Below are positions 48,101-58,144 of a DNA stretch of 64,000 nucleotides, one piece after another. The notes under the pieces were generated by a model, which searched no databases, was not told the DNA's origin, and saw only the letters and a program-made list of their open reading frames with translations. Position 1 is the stretch's first letter; the number at the start of each line of letters is the position of its first letter. The position numbers and the translations under genes are program-made. The stretch comes from Porodaedalea pini (taxonomy: Eukaryota; Basidiomycota; Agaricomycetes; Hymenochaetales; Hymenochaetaceae), in assembly GCA_002794775.1 (NCBI GenBank), contig NBAY01000071.1:62001-126000 (forward strand), written 5' to 3'.

Positions 48101-51100
48101 TGATGTAGAATTTCTGGCTGGAGTAGAAACAATGCTACAAAACAGAAATTTACTTCAAGGAACGCATTTCCGATGGTATACAGACCACAGAGCATTAGAG
48201 CATTTACTCAGGCAACCAAACCTCAGTGGACGGCAAGCTAGATGGTTAGAAAAAATATCTGACTTTGATTTCGAAATTATCTACATTTCCGGAACAAGCA
48301 ACATCCTAGCTGATGCATTATCACGCATATATTCAGGTGATTTACCAGGAACCGTCCATGCACACTCAGAATACACTCTAGAAATTGATGAAGACGATAT
48401 CCCTCAATTCTCAAGGTTAAATGCTATTATTTCTGCACCTTTATTAACAGGCCTGTACACTACAAATCCTGTTGTAGTTTCACAGCCAGACCAAAGTTTG
48501 CAGACGCTCAATCAAAAAACTGTGGTCGAGCCGTTTCACAAACGGATTAAGAAAGTGAAATTAATTGTTAAGTCCCCGGAGAACAAATCTGGTACTGAAC
48601 GTAAGCCGGAGGACGGGACTACCCAATTACCGGTACCTGACATGCAGCATGCGAGATGAGGCACATCACCAATTAGATCCAGGCTTCCCCACCGCTTAAC
48701 CGGGGAAAGATCCGGGAACCAAGTACCCGATGCCGATCAGCATACAGTCAACTCGCCTCAAAGGGTCAATGAAGAAATTGAGCAAACAACTAACACTAAG
48801 TTGACTGATATAATTGCACAAGGTAATCCTGATCTACATTTCCCTGCCTGTTTGAAAGGAAAATATGCACAGGACAATTTTTACAAGCAAATTTTAGAAA
48901 ACCTGACCCATTATAAGAATTTTTGCATCGAAAATGAACTAGTATTTCGACGGGAGGGCGGGAACCATATACTTTGCATACCAAAAGTGTTAATTAATGG
49001 CCGAAACACTCGAGAAATTGTTATTGAGCATGCACATTCAATTTTGGCTCACTTAGGGGCTCGGAAAACCCTAAGCTACCTGAGAGAACAGGTCTGGTGG
49101 AAGGATATGATTTCTGATATTAATTCCTACTGCGAGTCTTGCCATATTTGCAAGACTAGCAAACTGAGTAATCAGAAGCCATTTGGACTTCTTCAAACTT
49201 TACCTGTACCACCGAAACCATGGAACGGGATAGGAATGGACTTTGTTGGACCGCTTCCAGAATCAAAGAACCAGATCGGTTCTTTTGATATGATTTGTGT
49301 AATCATTGATCTACTTACTGGAATGGTGCATTTAGTTCCGTCTCGACAGAATTACAGGGCGAGAGATATTGCTGAACTGGTATTTGAAAATGTTTATAAG
49401 CTACATGGATTGCCTCAGTACATAGTTAGTGACCAGGATACATTATTTACAAGTGCATTCTGGGACCGGTTACATAAGTTGATAGGGGTAAAGCTTAAAT
49501 TTTCCAGTGCATATCATCCGCAGACAGACGGTTCAACTGAAAGAATGAACTGAACTGTCACTCAGATGCTATGGCAATGCATCTCATCAAACCAGAAGGA
49601 CTGGGTATCCAAATTACCTGCTATAGAGTTTGCTATCAACTCGGCTCGATCGGAAACGACTGGTTTTGCTCCGTTCTTCCTTAATTCGGGTCGAATGCCT
49701 TGATCTTTGCTATGGAACGACCCAGGGAAAGAAGAATTCTCGGGTGTCCAAATGTTCGCTCAGAAGCTCAAGGACGCCATTATGTCGGCTCACGATGCTG
49801 TTCTTCAAGCGCGTGTTAAGCAAACCAGACAGGCGAATCGGTATCGCCGACCGTCTCCATTTGCATTAGGAGATTTGGTCTATATTTCAATGAAAAATAT
49901 GAACTTGCCAAAGCAACGTGCCAGAAAACTAGTCCCCAAATTTATTGGCCCTTACAAAATAGTTCGGATTGCTGGAAATGAGGCATTCGAAGTCGAACTA
50001 CCTAAGGAACTAAAAAATAGGGGCATACACCCAGTTTTTCATGTCTCTCTGCTCAGAATACATTCACCCAATGACGATCGACTGTTCCCTGGCCGGGACA
50101 TTGGCCAAGTAACTGGATTGGGAGAAGACCCAATGGAATGGGCCGTTTCATCAATTCTAAACCATACTGGGAACAAAGAGAACGCTCTATTCAAAGTTCT
50201 ATGGAAAGCTGGTGATTACACTTGGCTTCCATATGATCGGATTAAACACATCGAGGCGCTTAAGGCATACCTTGAGGTTCTTGGAGTTGATTCCGTCGAA
50301 AATCTACCTCAGGGACAAGCAGAACTAGATACTGATGACCCACAGATAAGTGTAAACTCTTTATCTATTCTACATGAGGCCTTCATGGACACGCAACATT
50401 GTAAACACATGCCACAGCAATTGGACAAATATAAAAGTGTGAATTTGAGTTCAAGAACCAGCAGAGAAGCACTCGCTATGGCTTCGAACGCTGGGGATTC
50501 TCTCACTAGCATACAGTCAGCTTTTATCCCTCGCTCGAACTTCCCAAACCCTCCTCCCGAATATATTGTTGGTTCTCGGTGCATTGGAATAACTACGAAA
50601 TGGACTACATTCGATCAGAGCACCGGCACTCAATATGAATTCGAACCCGAGGAATTGCAGGAAATAGTGGACTTTTTGAGTATGATCCGCTCGAACTCGA
50701 TTAAACTGGGGGTAGCGCTTCCCGAGCGCTACCTTATAGTGCTTCGACTCTATAATTACTACATGCCAAGCTTCACAGCGCTCGCTCCTCTTCCTCCATT
50801 TCAAGATCGTGAACGGCACGAACAAATGGTCAAGGTATCGCATGACCTGGTTGTACGCAAGAACATGGCCTCGAACATGGGTATCTTATTAATCCATTGG
50901 GTATTTTATTATTTGATTCTAATCTACTCTACAGGAGCGAAATGGCACTTCGATTCCGTCGAAGAGAAACCGAATCCACATAAGCGTGGGACCCGAAGCG
51001 CCAAACGCTTCCGTTCCGGCTCGACGGAAATTCCGGAACGCGTCAGCAAGAAGCTAGACGCCGGACCCAGCCACAAGCAACCGACCGGTGGCATCGAGAA

Positions 51101-51230
51101 CACCAAGAATTCCACCGGCGAATTTCAGGAACATAGTCCGAGGCCGCCTTCGCCATCTCCGCCTACCCCACCTTCGCCGTCTCTTGCTCTTGCTCAAGTC
51201 GAACGCGAAGACAAAACAATGAAGGATTAA
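42174..51230 (+). pseudogene. gag-pol polyprotein, 3019 codons in one frame with seven TGA stops
   Basis: One uninterrupted frame except TGA at 43116, 43695, 45729, 45828, 48657, 49551 and 49701; no TAA, TAG or frameshift. Order: basic/disordered Gag N-terminus; capsid (about 44330-44880); CCHC knuckle CFVCKQEGHMAKDC (about 45265); protease near 46530-46610 with ALVNLGSLADF, where the catalytic Asp is Asn; RT with IYLDDLVIYSD (about 47520); RNase H (VTDALASGIGG, ISGTSNILADALSR); integrase zinc finger (HAHSILAHLG ... CESCHICK) and DDE core with HPQTDGSTERMN; and a chromo-like segment (ALFKVLWKAGDYTWLPYDRI). About 310 further residues of unknown role end in a basic, Pro/Ser-rich tail. Confidence 0.93.
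50881..50934 (+). other. in-frame intron-like or transmembrane-coding segment
   Basis: 54 nt begin GTATCT, contain TTCTAAT near the 3' side and end CTACAG, matching a short basidiomycete intron. They are a multiple of three with no stop, so unspliced RNA stays in frame. Read through, they encode the hydrophobic run GILLIHWVFYYLILIYST. Confidence 0.5.
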
Positions 51231-51325
51231 ATAGGTAATTAACCTATTATATTTTCTTTCATTTCTTTTTACTCTTTTAAATTTATTGCCATCTAGCACT
51301 TGTACTACAAGTGCTGGAGGGCGTA

Positions 51326-51606
51326 TGTAACGAAATGTTACTTTCTTTGTTCCTAATTCGGCCGGATCCGCTTACTAATGTTTTCTTTTAGGTTTCTTAG
51401 TTTTATCTTAAGGATCAGTCAAGTTGTCGATGGCACGCGTTAAAGGTGAGGCTAGGTAGTTAAATAGTAGATAGATTTGTTGGGGATCGGGCATTCTTCT
51501 TGCTCGATCCCCTCTCGCAATATACTACGGTTTACGCCAGCTAGTTTATACGCGTGAACTCGAAGCTCTGGAGAATCCGGTGTGACCGAATATTAAATTC
51601 GTCACA
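51326..51606 (+). repeat. 3' LTR of the retrotransposon, immediately upstream of BNA1
   Basis: 281 bp ending 15 bp before the BNA1 ATG. It retains all five CpG dinucleotides lost from the 5' LTR, so this copy is closer to the original sequence. Confidence 0.96.
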
Positions 51607-51621
51607 GTCAGCAACCGCGAC

Positions 51622-52336
51622 ATGACTTTACTCATCCCCGCCATGCCCCTTCCTCCTCCTCTCAAACTCAAGCAATGGCTTGCAGACAATGCAGAAAAGC
51701 TGCAGCCCCCAGTGAACAATTTCTGCCTTTACTCTGGTAAAGATTTTATCGTCATGGCTGTCGGTGGTCCAAATGAGCGGAATGACTACCATGTCAATGA
51801 GACTGAGGTGCGTCTTTACATTGTCATCCGGATGCATCTACCTTACCTGTACCTACTCAGGAATGGTTCTACCAACACAAGGGTGCGATGCTCCTGCGCG
51901 TCGTAGACGGAGAGGAGTTCCGCGATATCCACATCGGAGAGGGAGAGATGTTCCTCTTGCCTGGTCCGCATCGACACGCTCCGTGAATCGGGATTTTATC
52001 CTTAACACATACAAATAAACAGGAAACACGCCGCACAACCCAGTGCGCTTCGCAGATACTGTCGGACTTGTCGTCGAGCGTGTGCGTCCCGACAATGCTA
52101 TCGGTACGTGCTCGTCTCTGTAGCCGAGCATCAGGAGCCAACTAGAAAAAATTCTTGCAGATCGCCTGCGCTGGTATTGTCGATCCGAAGCACACAGCAC
52201 ACCGACGATAATCCGCGAAGAGGCATTCCATGTCACTGACCTTGGCTCGCAACTGAAGCCGTTGATTCAAGCTTGGATGTCCGATGAGAGTCGCAGGAAA
52301 TGTCCTGCTTGTGGCACAGTCGCTGTGCCAAAATAA
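51622..52336 (+). CDS. BNA1: 3-hydroxyanthranilate 3,4-dioxygenase
   Basis: Four exons (51622-51807, 51861-51963, 52023-52103, 52161-52336) give 181 aa, the usual length. This cupin dioxygenase opens 3-hydroxyanthranilate to the precursor of quinolinate in kynurenine-to-NAD synthesis. Visible features: [29 protein letters not shown] with metal-ligand His, VNETEEWFYQ with ligand Glu, [17 protein letters not shown] with the second His, and a C-terminal CPACG zinc-type knuckle. Intron 2 uses an unusual GTCCGC donor. The first exon follows a retrotransposon LTR by 15 bp, so the native 5' UTR and promoter have been displaced. Confidence 0.92.
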
Positions 52337-52588
52337 AGGCTTCATCGCACTGTATAGTTTCAACGGCTGTTTTTGTCTAGAAGGATGTCTACTGTATCGT
52401 TTTAAGAATTGAACACAGTCGAAAGGAAAGACAAGGAGGCAGCCGATTGTTGGCATCAAGTAGCAAAGATGGCAACAGAAGGCATGCCGTTCTGGAGTCA
52501 CGGACTATGTTATGTAAGAAAGCTAGAAATTAACTTTTCAAAGTCTGCCGGGTACATACTCACCAGCACTCATTTGGTTCCGACATTC

Positions 52589-55053
52589 ATGGCGGCAGTA
52601 AAGAACACGAAAAAGCGTGCTGCACCAAGTAAGTCGGGCCCGGCACGCAAGAAACCTCATCTTGACAAGTCTGCTGCTGTCTCAACTCCCGAGAAAAGAG
52701 TTCACCGGAAAGTGCCTGTAACAAGCACGCGAACAGCTGTGGAAGAGATCGAGTCGGACGACGAAGAGGGTGATGAGGACGAATGGAGGGACATTGAAGG
52801 GGATGGAGGAGACTTTGAAGAGATGGAAGGAGAGGATGCAGAATTTGAGGACGGGGATGAGATGGAGAATGACGGAGGAAGCATGAATGCTCCCCGAAAA
52901 GATGCTAAAAGTGCGCCTAATTCTCTTCAAGTCAAAAACGAAAACATTATTGATAGATTTTGCTTCCTACAGGCGCACGAGACACGCATAAAGCTCAAAA
53001 GATGCTGCACCAAGAGCGCAGGGCGGCGAAGCAGCACGCGGACGTTCTTGCTGTAGCGAAGCCATTATGGGCACAGGCACGCCGCAAAGAAGTGACACGA
53101 GCAGAGAGGCAAAAAGACATCGATGCGCTCATGGCGGCTGTACGTGGTCGGGTTCAGGACGTTGTCTTCAAGCACGACGCTAGCCGTATGGTGCAGGCAC
53201 TCGTGAAGTATGGCTCGCAGGAGGTCCGAAATGAAGTCGCCGCAGAGCTGAAGGGTCGGTATCGCGATCTCGCACAAAACAAATATTCAAAAGCGAGTTC
53301 CATTTGTGCACTTTTTAGTAGTTTTATTAATCTCATTTGCTGCAGTTCCTTGTTACAAAACTCGTTCGCAGCTGCCCAGCGCACCGTGCCTCGATCCTGC
53401 TCGAGTTCCGGGGTCACGTTGTCCGTCTGCTGCTCCACCGCGAAGCAACCAGCGTGCTTGCGGACGCATACGAGCTCTACGCGAATGCCTTCGAGCGTGC
53501 ACTTCTCCTGCACGATTTCTACGGGAAGGAAGTTGCACTGTTCTCGTCCACACTTGCCAAAGGATCAGCCGCGGACGAGCATGAGAAGGCTGCGCTTAAG
53601 AAAGGTCTTGCAGGCGTGTTGGAGGACGCCGATTCCGAACGTAGGAAACGCGTGTTAGCGGCAGTGAGGGAGAAAATTGAACTCGTGTGCGTGAAGGGAA
53701 TTGCGATCTGGTTTGGGTCACGTACTAAGTCTAGCTGCTCTGCAGGATGAATAATCCTGAGAAGGGCGCAATATCGCATGCGATATTTCACCGTGCATTG
53801 TGGGAGTACCTTTCCCAGGTCAATAAACTCGACGACGAGGCACTACAGGAGAAGCTTCGCAGAGAGCTATTTGAAGTGTGAGTTACTTTACGATTTCCTT
53901 ACTTCCTTCATCTGACTGTAATACACAGGTGTCAAGAACAGCTCGCTGAGATGGTGCATACGAAGGATGGAAGTCGTGTCGTCCGCGAATTTATTGCGCA
54001 AGGCACGGCGAAGGTGAGAGGACTTACTGGTTGCACATATGTGATTGAGAATAACGTCCATGTTTTCAGGACCGAAAACAAGCCGTGAAGGTGCTCAAGC
54101 CGCACGTTGAGCGAATTTGCAAGGACGACGAAGCACAGAACGTCCTGTTCACTGCGCTGGACGTGATTGAGTAGGCTTCAATTTTCATGTATGATCGCAC
54201 TCAGTTAATTCTGGGGTTTCTCCAGTGATACGAAACTCACGGCCAAGTCGTTGGTCGCCGAAGTCACTGCGCGCGCCGCGACGCTCTACACTTCCCCGCA
54301 GGGCCGGCGTGCTCTACTATACCTTCTCGTTCCGCGCGTATCGCGCCATTTCACACCAGCGCAGAGCGTTCTTCTCGCAGAGACGGACGCCGCTCGCGCA
54401 CGCACGAGCAAAAAGGATGAGGTACTGCGTCGAGAGGAAATTCTCAAGGCCGCTAGCCCACCGCTCATCGCATTGCTCGAAGAGAGAGAGCGTGCAGAAG
54501 AGCTGATCCGCGAACCTGGAGGCAGTTTACTTGTCACAGAAATTATGTTGTACGCAGAAGGCGGTATGTGCTTATTCAGTCTTCGCGATTTCGGGTTGGA
54601 TCTTTGGGCTGACTCGCATGCCGGGGATGTTTAGACAAATCAAAAGCAACGGACTCGCTTGTTAGCTTGCTTAATGAGCCCTATCCCGCACCGGCTGATA
54701 GCAACCCACATGTCATCGATGTTCCGCACGCGTGCCGCGTCTATAAAACACTCTTACAAGGCGGACACTTCTCTCACGCGAAGCATATCGTCGTACGCGC
54801 TCCTGAATCTTTCTATTCGCCCACTCGATTCGCCGCGGCGTGGCTGAAAGGCGTTGACAGAGATCGCACGCGCGCAATGGGGATTGGTGGTGGTGCGTTT
54901 GTGCTCGCTGCACTGGTAGAGCGCTTACGGGAGGAGGGCTCTGACGAAGAGAAGGCGATACTTAAAAGCTGGTTTGATGAGGGATATATGAAGCAGGTGA
55001 GAGAGACGGAAGCTAAAGGGAAGAAGGTGCTCCTGGATGCTCTGGTGAGCTGA
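52589..55053 (+). CDS. PUF6: Pumilio-type ribosome-biogenesis protein PUF6 (CPL domain)
   Basis: The start MAAVKNTKKRAAPSKSGP at 52589 was chosen over the upstream in-frame ATG at 52409 because the basic N-terminus fits nucleolar localisation. Exon 1 ends at 52910; exon 2 starts at 52973. An acidic stretch (EEIESDDEEGDEDEWRD) precedes divergent PUF repeats: HKAQKMLHQERRAAK, VVFKHDASRMVQALVKYG, VRLLLHREATSVLADAYE, MVHTKDGSRVVREFIAQG. The CPL-domain C-terminus includes LYTSPQGRRALLYLLVPR and EPGGSLLVTEIMLYAEG and ends AKGKKVLLDALVS. About eight exons are implied. PUF6 acts in 60S assembly and, in yeast, in ASH1 mRNA repression. It follows BNA1 on the same strand about 250 bp downstream. Confidence 0.9.
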
Positions 55054-55460
55054 GGCGATGTAAGGGTTACATCGTCAGACTTACTTACCCCTTGTACGAT
55101 TATCGGTGGAGCAGAGTGAACACTAATGTAATGTGGATTCACTGGAACTCTAGTGCTGTGGAACACGCACTATGCATTGTCAAAGGTGCACTCTGTGAAC
55201 GATATATATCAATTATGCACGTTGTATACGTATAAGAGCCCCCTCCCCCTCTCTCTCCCTTCCACAGGGAGAAACTCACAGAGTGTTAACATACGTCCAA
55301 GAGTAAAGGCCAGTATAATGAAGTCAATGAAATGAAATGAAATGAAAAGGCGACTATATCGGAAAGCATGCATGGGTATGCATCAATGGGACGCACTGAC
55401 GTTCGGGACAGCTTTGATGAAAATCTGTTAGTTACAACGCGTAAATTCCGGAAGCAATAT
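55054..55460. other. PUF6 3' flank
   Basis: No gene. It contains a short CT-rich tract (about 55240-55262) and a small GAAAT repeat near 55325-55345. Confidence 0.5.
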
Positions 55461-55462
55461 TA

Positions 55463-56300
55463 CAGCCTTTTTCATAAGTCCTGCGACACGTGCATGTCAC
55501 GTGAAGTGAGCCGCGTCAGAGCCAAAGTGTCGAAAAATTAGAATGAATGCCTATTTTCTCTGTGAATTCTGCACAGTACCTGCTCATTAAGTACTCAAAA
55601 AAAAGGCATGGTTCTCAGGAGAAGAAATATGTAAAATAGGGAGCAATAAATTGACTGTGTAGGTGGGTGGAGATCAAACAAGTGCAGCTGGTCTGTTCTC
55701 TCACCCATTTCCACTGAGATTCAAAAATTATGGCTCCCCTACATCTACCTATAAAATTCTTTCCTGTGTCTGTAAATTAAGTATATGACTATACCAACAT
55801 CTCCTGCAAGTTTGAAGCCAATCCATTCAGTATTCATGGTGCAGCAGTGAGGTTTGTGTTCTGCTTTGAGCTCTTTCCATCTTTGCAGCATGAACAAGAG
55901 TGGAACACAAACCTCACTGCTGCACCATGAATACTGAATGGATTGGCTTCAAACTTGCAGGAGATGTTGGTATAGTCATATACTTAATTTACAGACACAG
56001 GAAAGAATTTTATAGGTAGATGTAGGGGAGCCATAATTTTTGAATCTCAGTGGAAATGGGTGAGAGAACAGACCAGCTGCACTTGTTTGATCTCCACCTG
56101 CCTACACAATCAATTTATTGCTCCCTATTTTACATATTTCTGCTCCTGAGAACTGTGCCTTTTTTTGAGTACTTAATGAGCAGGTACTGCACAGAATTTA
56201 CAGAGAAAATAGGCATTTATTCTAATTTTTTGACATTTTGGCTCAGCCATGGCTCATTTCACGTGACATGCACGTGTTGCAGGACTTATGAAAATGGCTG
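55463..56300. mobile_element. palindromic fold-back MITE, 838 bp, TA target duplication
   Basis: The left arm (55463-55861) is the near-perfect reverse complement of the right arm (55903-56300). The arms are about 399 and 398 bp with a 41-bp unique centre. The ends read CAGCCTTTTTCATAAG and its reverse complement and are flanked by TA on both sides (55461-55462, 56301-56302), the Tc1/mariner target pattern. Mismatches cluster toward the outer ends, several of them CpG against CpA/TpG. It has no coding capacity. The terminal sequence differs from that of the adjacent Tc1 element apart from the initial CAG. Confidence 0.92.
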
Positions 56301-56428
56301 TAAGGATAAAATGAAACGAAAGAAATATAATATATATTGATGTAAAGTGTTTGATGTGTTACTGCATGAAAGAGAATTGTCAGAGCTGCATTGCAACTGG
56401 AGAATAAAAGGGAGAAAGATACCATGTA

Positions 56429-57787
56429 CAGGCGGATGTAAAAAATCACAGCACACCTATATATAGAAATTTGTTCACATCACCATGTAGATTCTTGCCA
56501 GAATGTTGTCATCATTGTTCATCACCTCTCTCATGGGCCATACTCAGCTTGACACACCCAAAAAAAACCAGATAGTTGGTGGCCTGAAGGCTGGGCTATC
56601 ATTTCAAAAGGCTGCCAAGCTCTTTGACTCCAATGCATCAACTTGCAAAAGGGTTTCCGACTACTTCAACAAGCATGGCACGACACACTACAAACACCGA
56701 CCCGGATGTCCCAAGAAAGTCACACCCAGGGTACACAATGACATCTGTAATCTTGCACGAACAAACCGGTGGATGACACTTGCAGAGATCCAGGAGTCTG
56801 TATGTCTGCGGCTCTGCTGGACAACAATCCAAGATGAGATGGCAAAGGAGTGTTTGCATCGACAAAAGCCACAAAAGAAACCTGAGCTGACCGAGTACCA
56901 CAAGCTCCAGTGCATAGCCTGGGCAAAGTGGTTTCTTGGTCTGCAGGCAGACATCCTGGCTGGAGTAATATGGACAGATGAGTCGCATGTGGTTTATGGA
57001 GGGAATCCAGGATCCATCCGTGTCACTCGAGACCCAACTGAAGAGTATGACGAGGACTGTGTGCTTGCCAGTGACCGTCAGCCTAAGTACCGAATTATGG
57101 TCTGGGGCTGCATCATACTCAACCGGAAGGGTCCTCTGGTGATCTTGGAGTACCCAGGAGGTCGAGGAGGTGGGATGAATGCACAACAATACCAGGAACA
57201 GGTGTTGGATGGAGAATTGTTCTGTGAGCATTCTTGTTATTTTTTTTTCAATCTGATTGCTGACATCTTCTTTCAGCATTCTATAATGCAATGACAGAGG
57301 AGCATGGAGAGGTCTTCTTTCAACAGGACAATGCTCCTATCCACATGGCTCACATCATTCAAAACTGGATAACCACGAAACAAGTCAAAACCTTCTGGCA
57401 CACCGCAAAGTCACCCGACTTCAGCCCAATTGAGCCATGCTGGTTTGATTTCAAGAACAGGATCACCGACTATGATAGGCCTATCCAATCACTTCAAGAG
57501 CTGAAGCAGGTAGCTATAGATGCATGGGATAGTTTGACGGTCAAGCAGATCAACAAGCACATTCTCAGGGTGCCAAAGACTGCAGAGGAGGCTATTGATA
57601 GGGATGGTGCCATGACCCGCTACTAGACATACCCACTGGCTTGCATTGTTTATATGTAAATTATTTTGTATATAAAGCACTGTTATTGTGCTGAAATTTG
57701 CGTCGGCGGCATGATGTTGACGGATTTCAAGTGACATGTGAATAAGTTTCTATATATGGGTGTGCCGTGATTTTTTACATCCGCCTG
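56429..57787 (+). mobile_element. Tc1-like DNA transposon, 1359 bp, TA target duplication
   Basis: Terminal inverted repeats of about 41 bp (CAGGCGGATGTAAAAAATCA at the outer end) match with two mismatches. They are flanked by TA at 56427-56428 and 57788-57789. The element contains one spliced transposase gene without stops. Completeness and high TIR identity suggest recent arrival. Confidence 0.95.
56503..57626 (+). CDS. Tc1-type DD34E transposase, open and spliced
   Basis: Exon 1 is 56503-57223 and exon 2 is 57277-57626, around a 53-nt intron (GTGAGC ... TTTCAG); 356 aa. The ATG at 56533 (MGHTQLDTPKKNQIVGGLK) is an alternative start. The N-terminal helix-turn-helix region contains GGLKAGLSFQKAAKLF and the GCPKK linker. 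The catalytic triad is visible: Asp in IWTDESHVVY, Asp in FFQQDNAPIHMA, and Glu in SPDFSPIEPCW. There are 34 residues between the last two, as in Tc1. It ends DRDGAMTRY. No stops or frameshifts are present, so the enzyme could be functional. Confidence 0.92.
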
Positions 57788-57789
57788 TA

Positions 57790-58144
57790 AGCGTGGTTTG
57801 CCGAGATTTTGCCCGATTCTGAGACTTACGTATCAGACTGAAGGATCCTCTATTTCCTCTTTGAACCCCGGCACTACTTTTCAAGGCGGAGGGGACACGT
57901 TTCAACCAGGAGAAAGAAATTGACTCCAACCGCGAGACTAGTGATAGGACACCGAGGAGAAAGCTGTCTTCTCCCCCTTAGCAATCACTGACGACCCTAT
58001 CTCACTACACACGGTCGTTGGATGACGAGACGAATGACCGAATGCTCGATGAAAAATGCATGAGTGTCCAATATGTAACGATAAGGTAAGTCTCAGCATC
58101 TATGTAGTGTCGAACTCAGAAGTACACGCGCAGTGCATTGGCCA
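57790..58144. other. intergenic, UBA2 3' flank
   Basis: Unique sequence between the Tc1 element and the UBA2 stop. Nothing was recognised. Confidence 0.5.

Larger units (their letters stand above)
41663..51606 (+). mobile_element. complete Ty3/gypsy retrotransposon with single gag-pol frame, TSD GTCAG
   Basis: 9944 bp with two 281-bp LTRs (TGTAAYGAAATG ... TTCGTCACA) and a perfect 5-bp TSD, GTCAG (41658-41662 and 51607-51611). The protein order gag, protease, RT, RNase H, integrase places it in Ty3/gypsy, but LTRs and proteins differ from the chromovirus next door. It is inserted 10 bp (after the TSD) before the ATG of BNA1. No tRNA-type or self-type primer-binding site was found after the 5' LTR. 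Confidence 0.97.

Noticed and set aside
50881..50934. Envelope-like transmembrane protein of a retrovirus-type element
   Set aside because: A single hydrophobic stretch of about 18 residues with intron-like borders; no signal peptide, cleavage site or separate env frame. Kept only as an odd segment.
42174..51230. UGA reassigned to an amino acid in this organism
   Set aside because: Host genes use TGA-free frames that end normally (for example UBA2 with TAA, PUF6 with TGA), and TGA interrupts only transposable-element frames or remnants. CpG decay explains it more simply.
55463..57787. MITE derived from the neighbouring Tc1 element
   Set aside because: Their terminal repeats share only the first CAG and diverge at once (CAGCCTTTTT against CAGGCGGATG).
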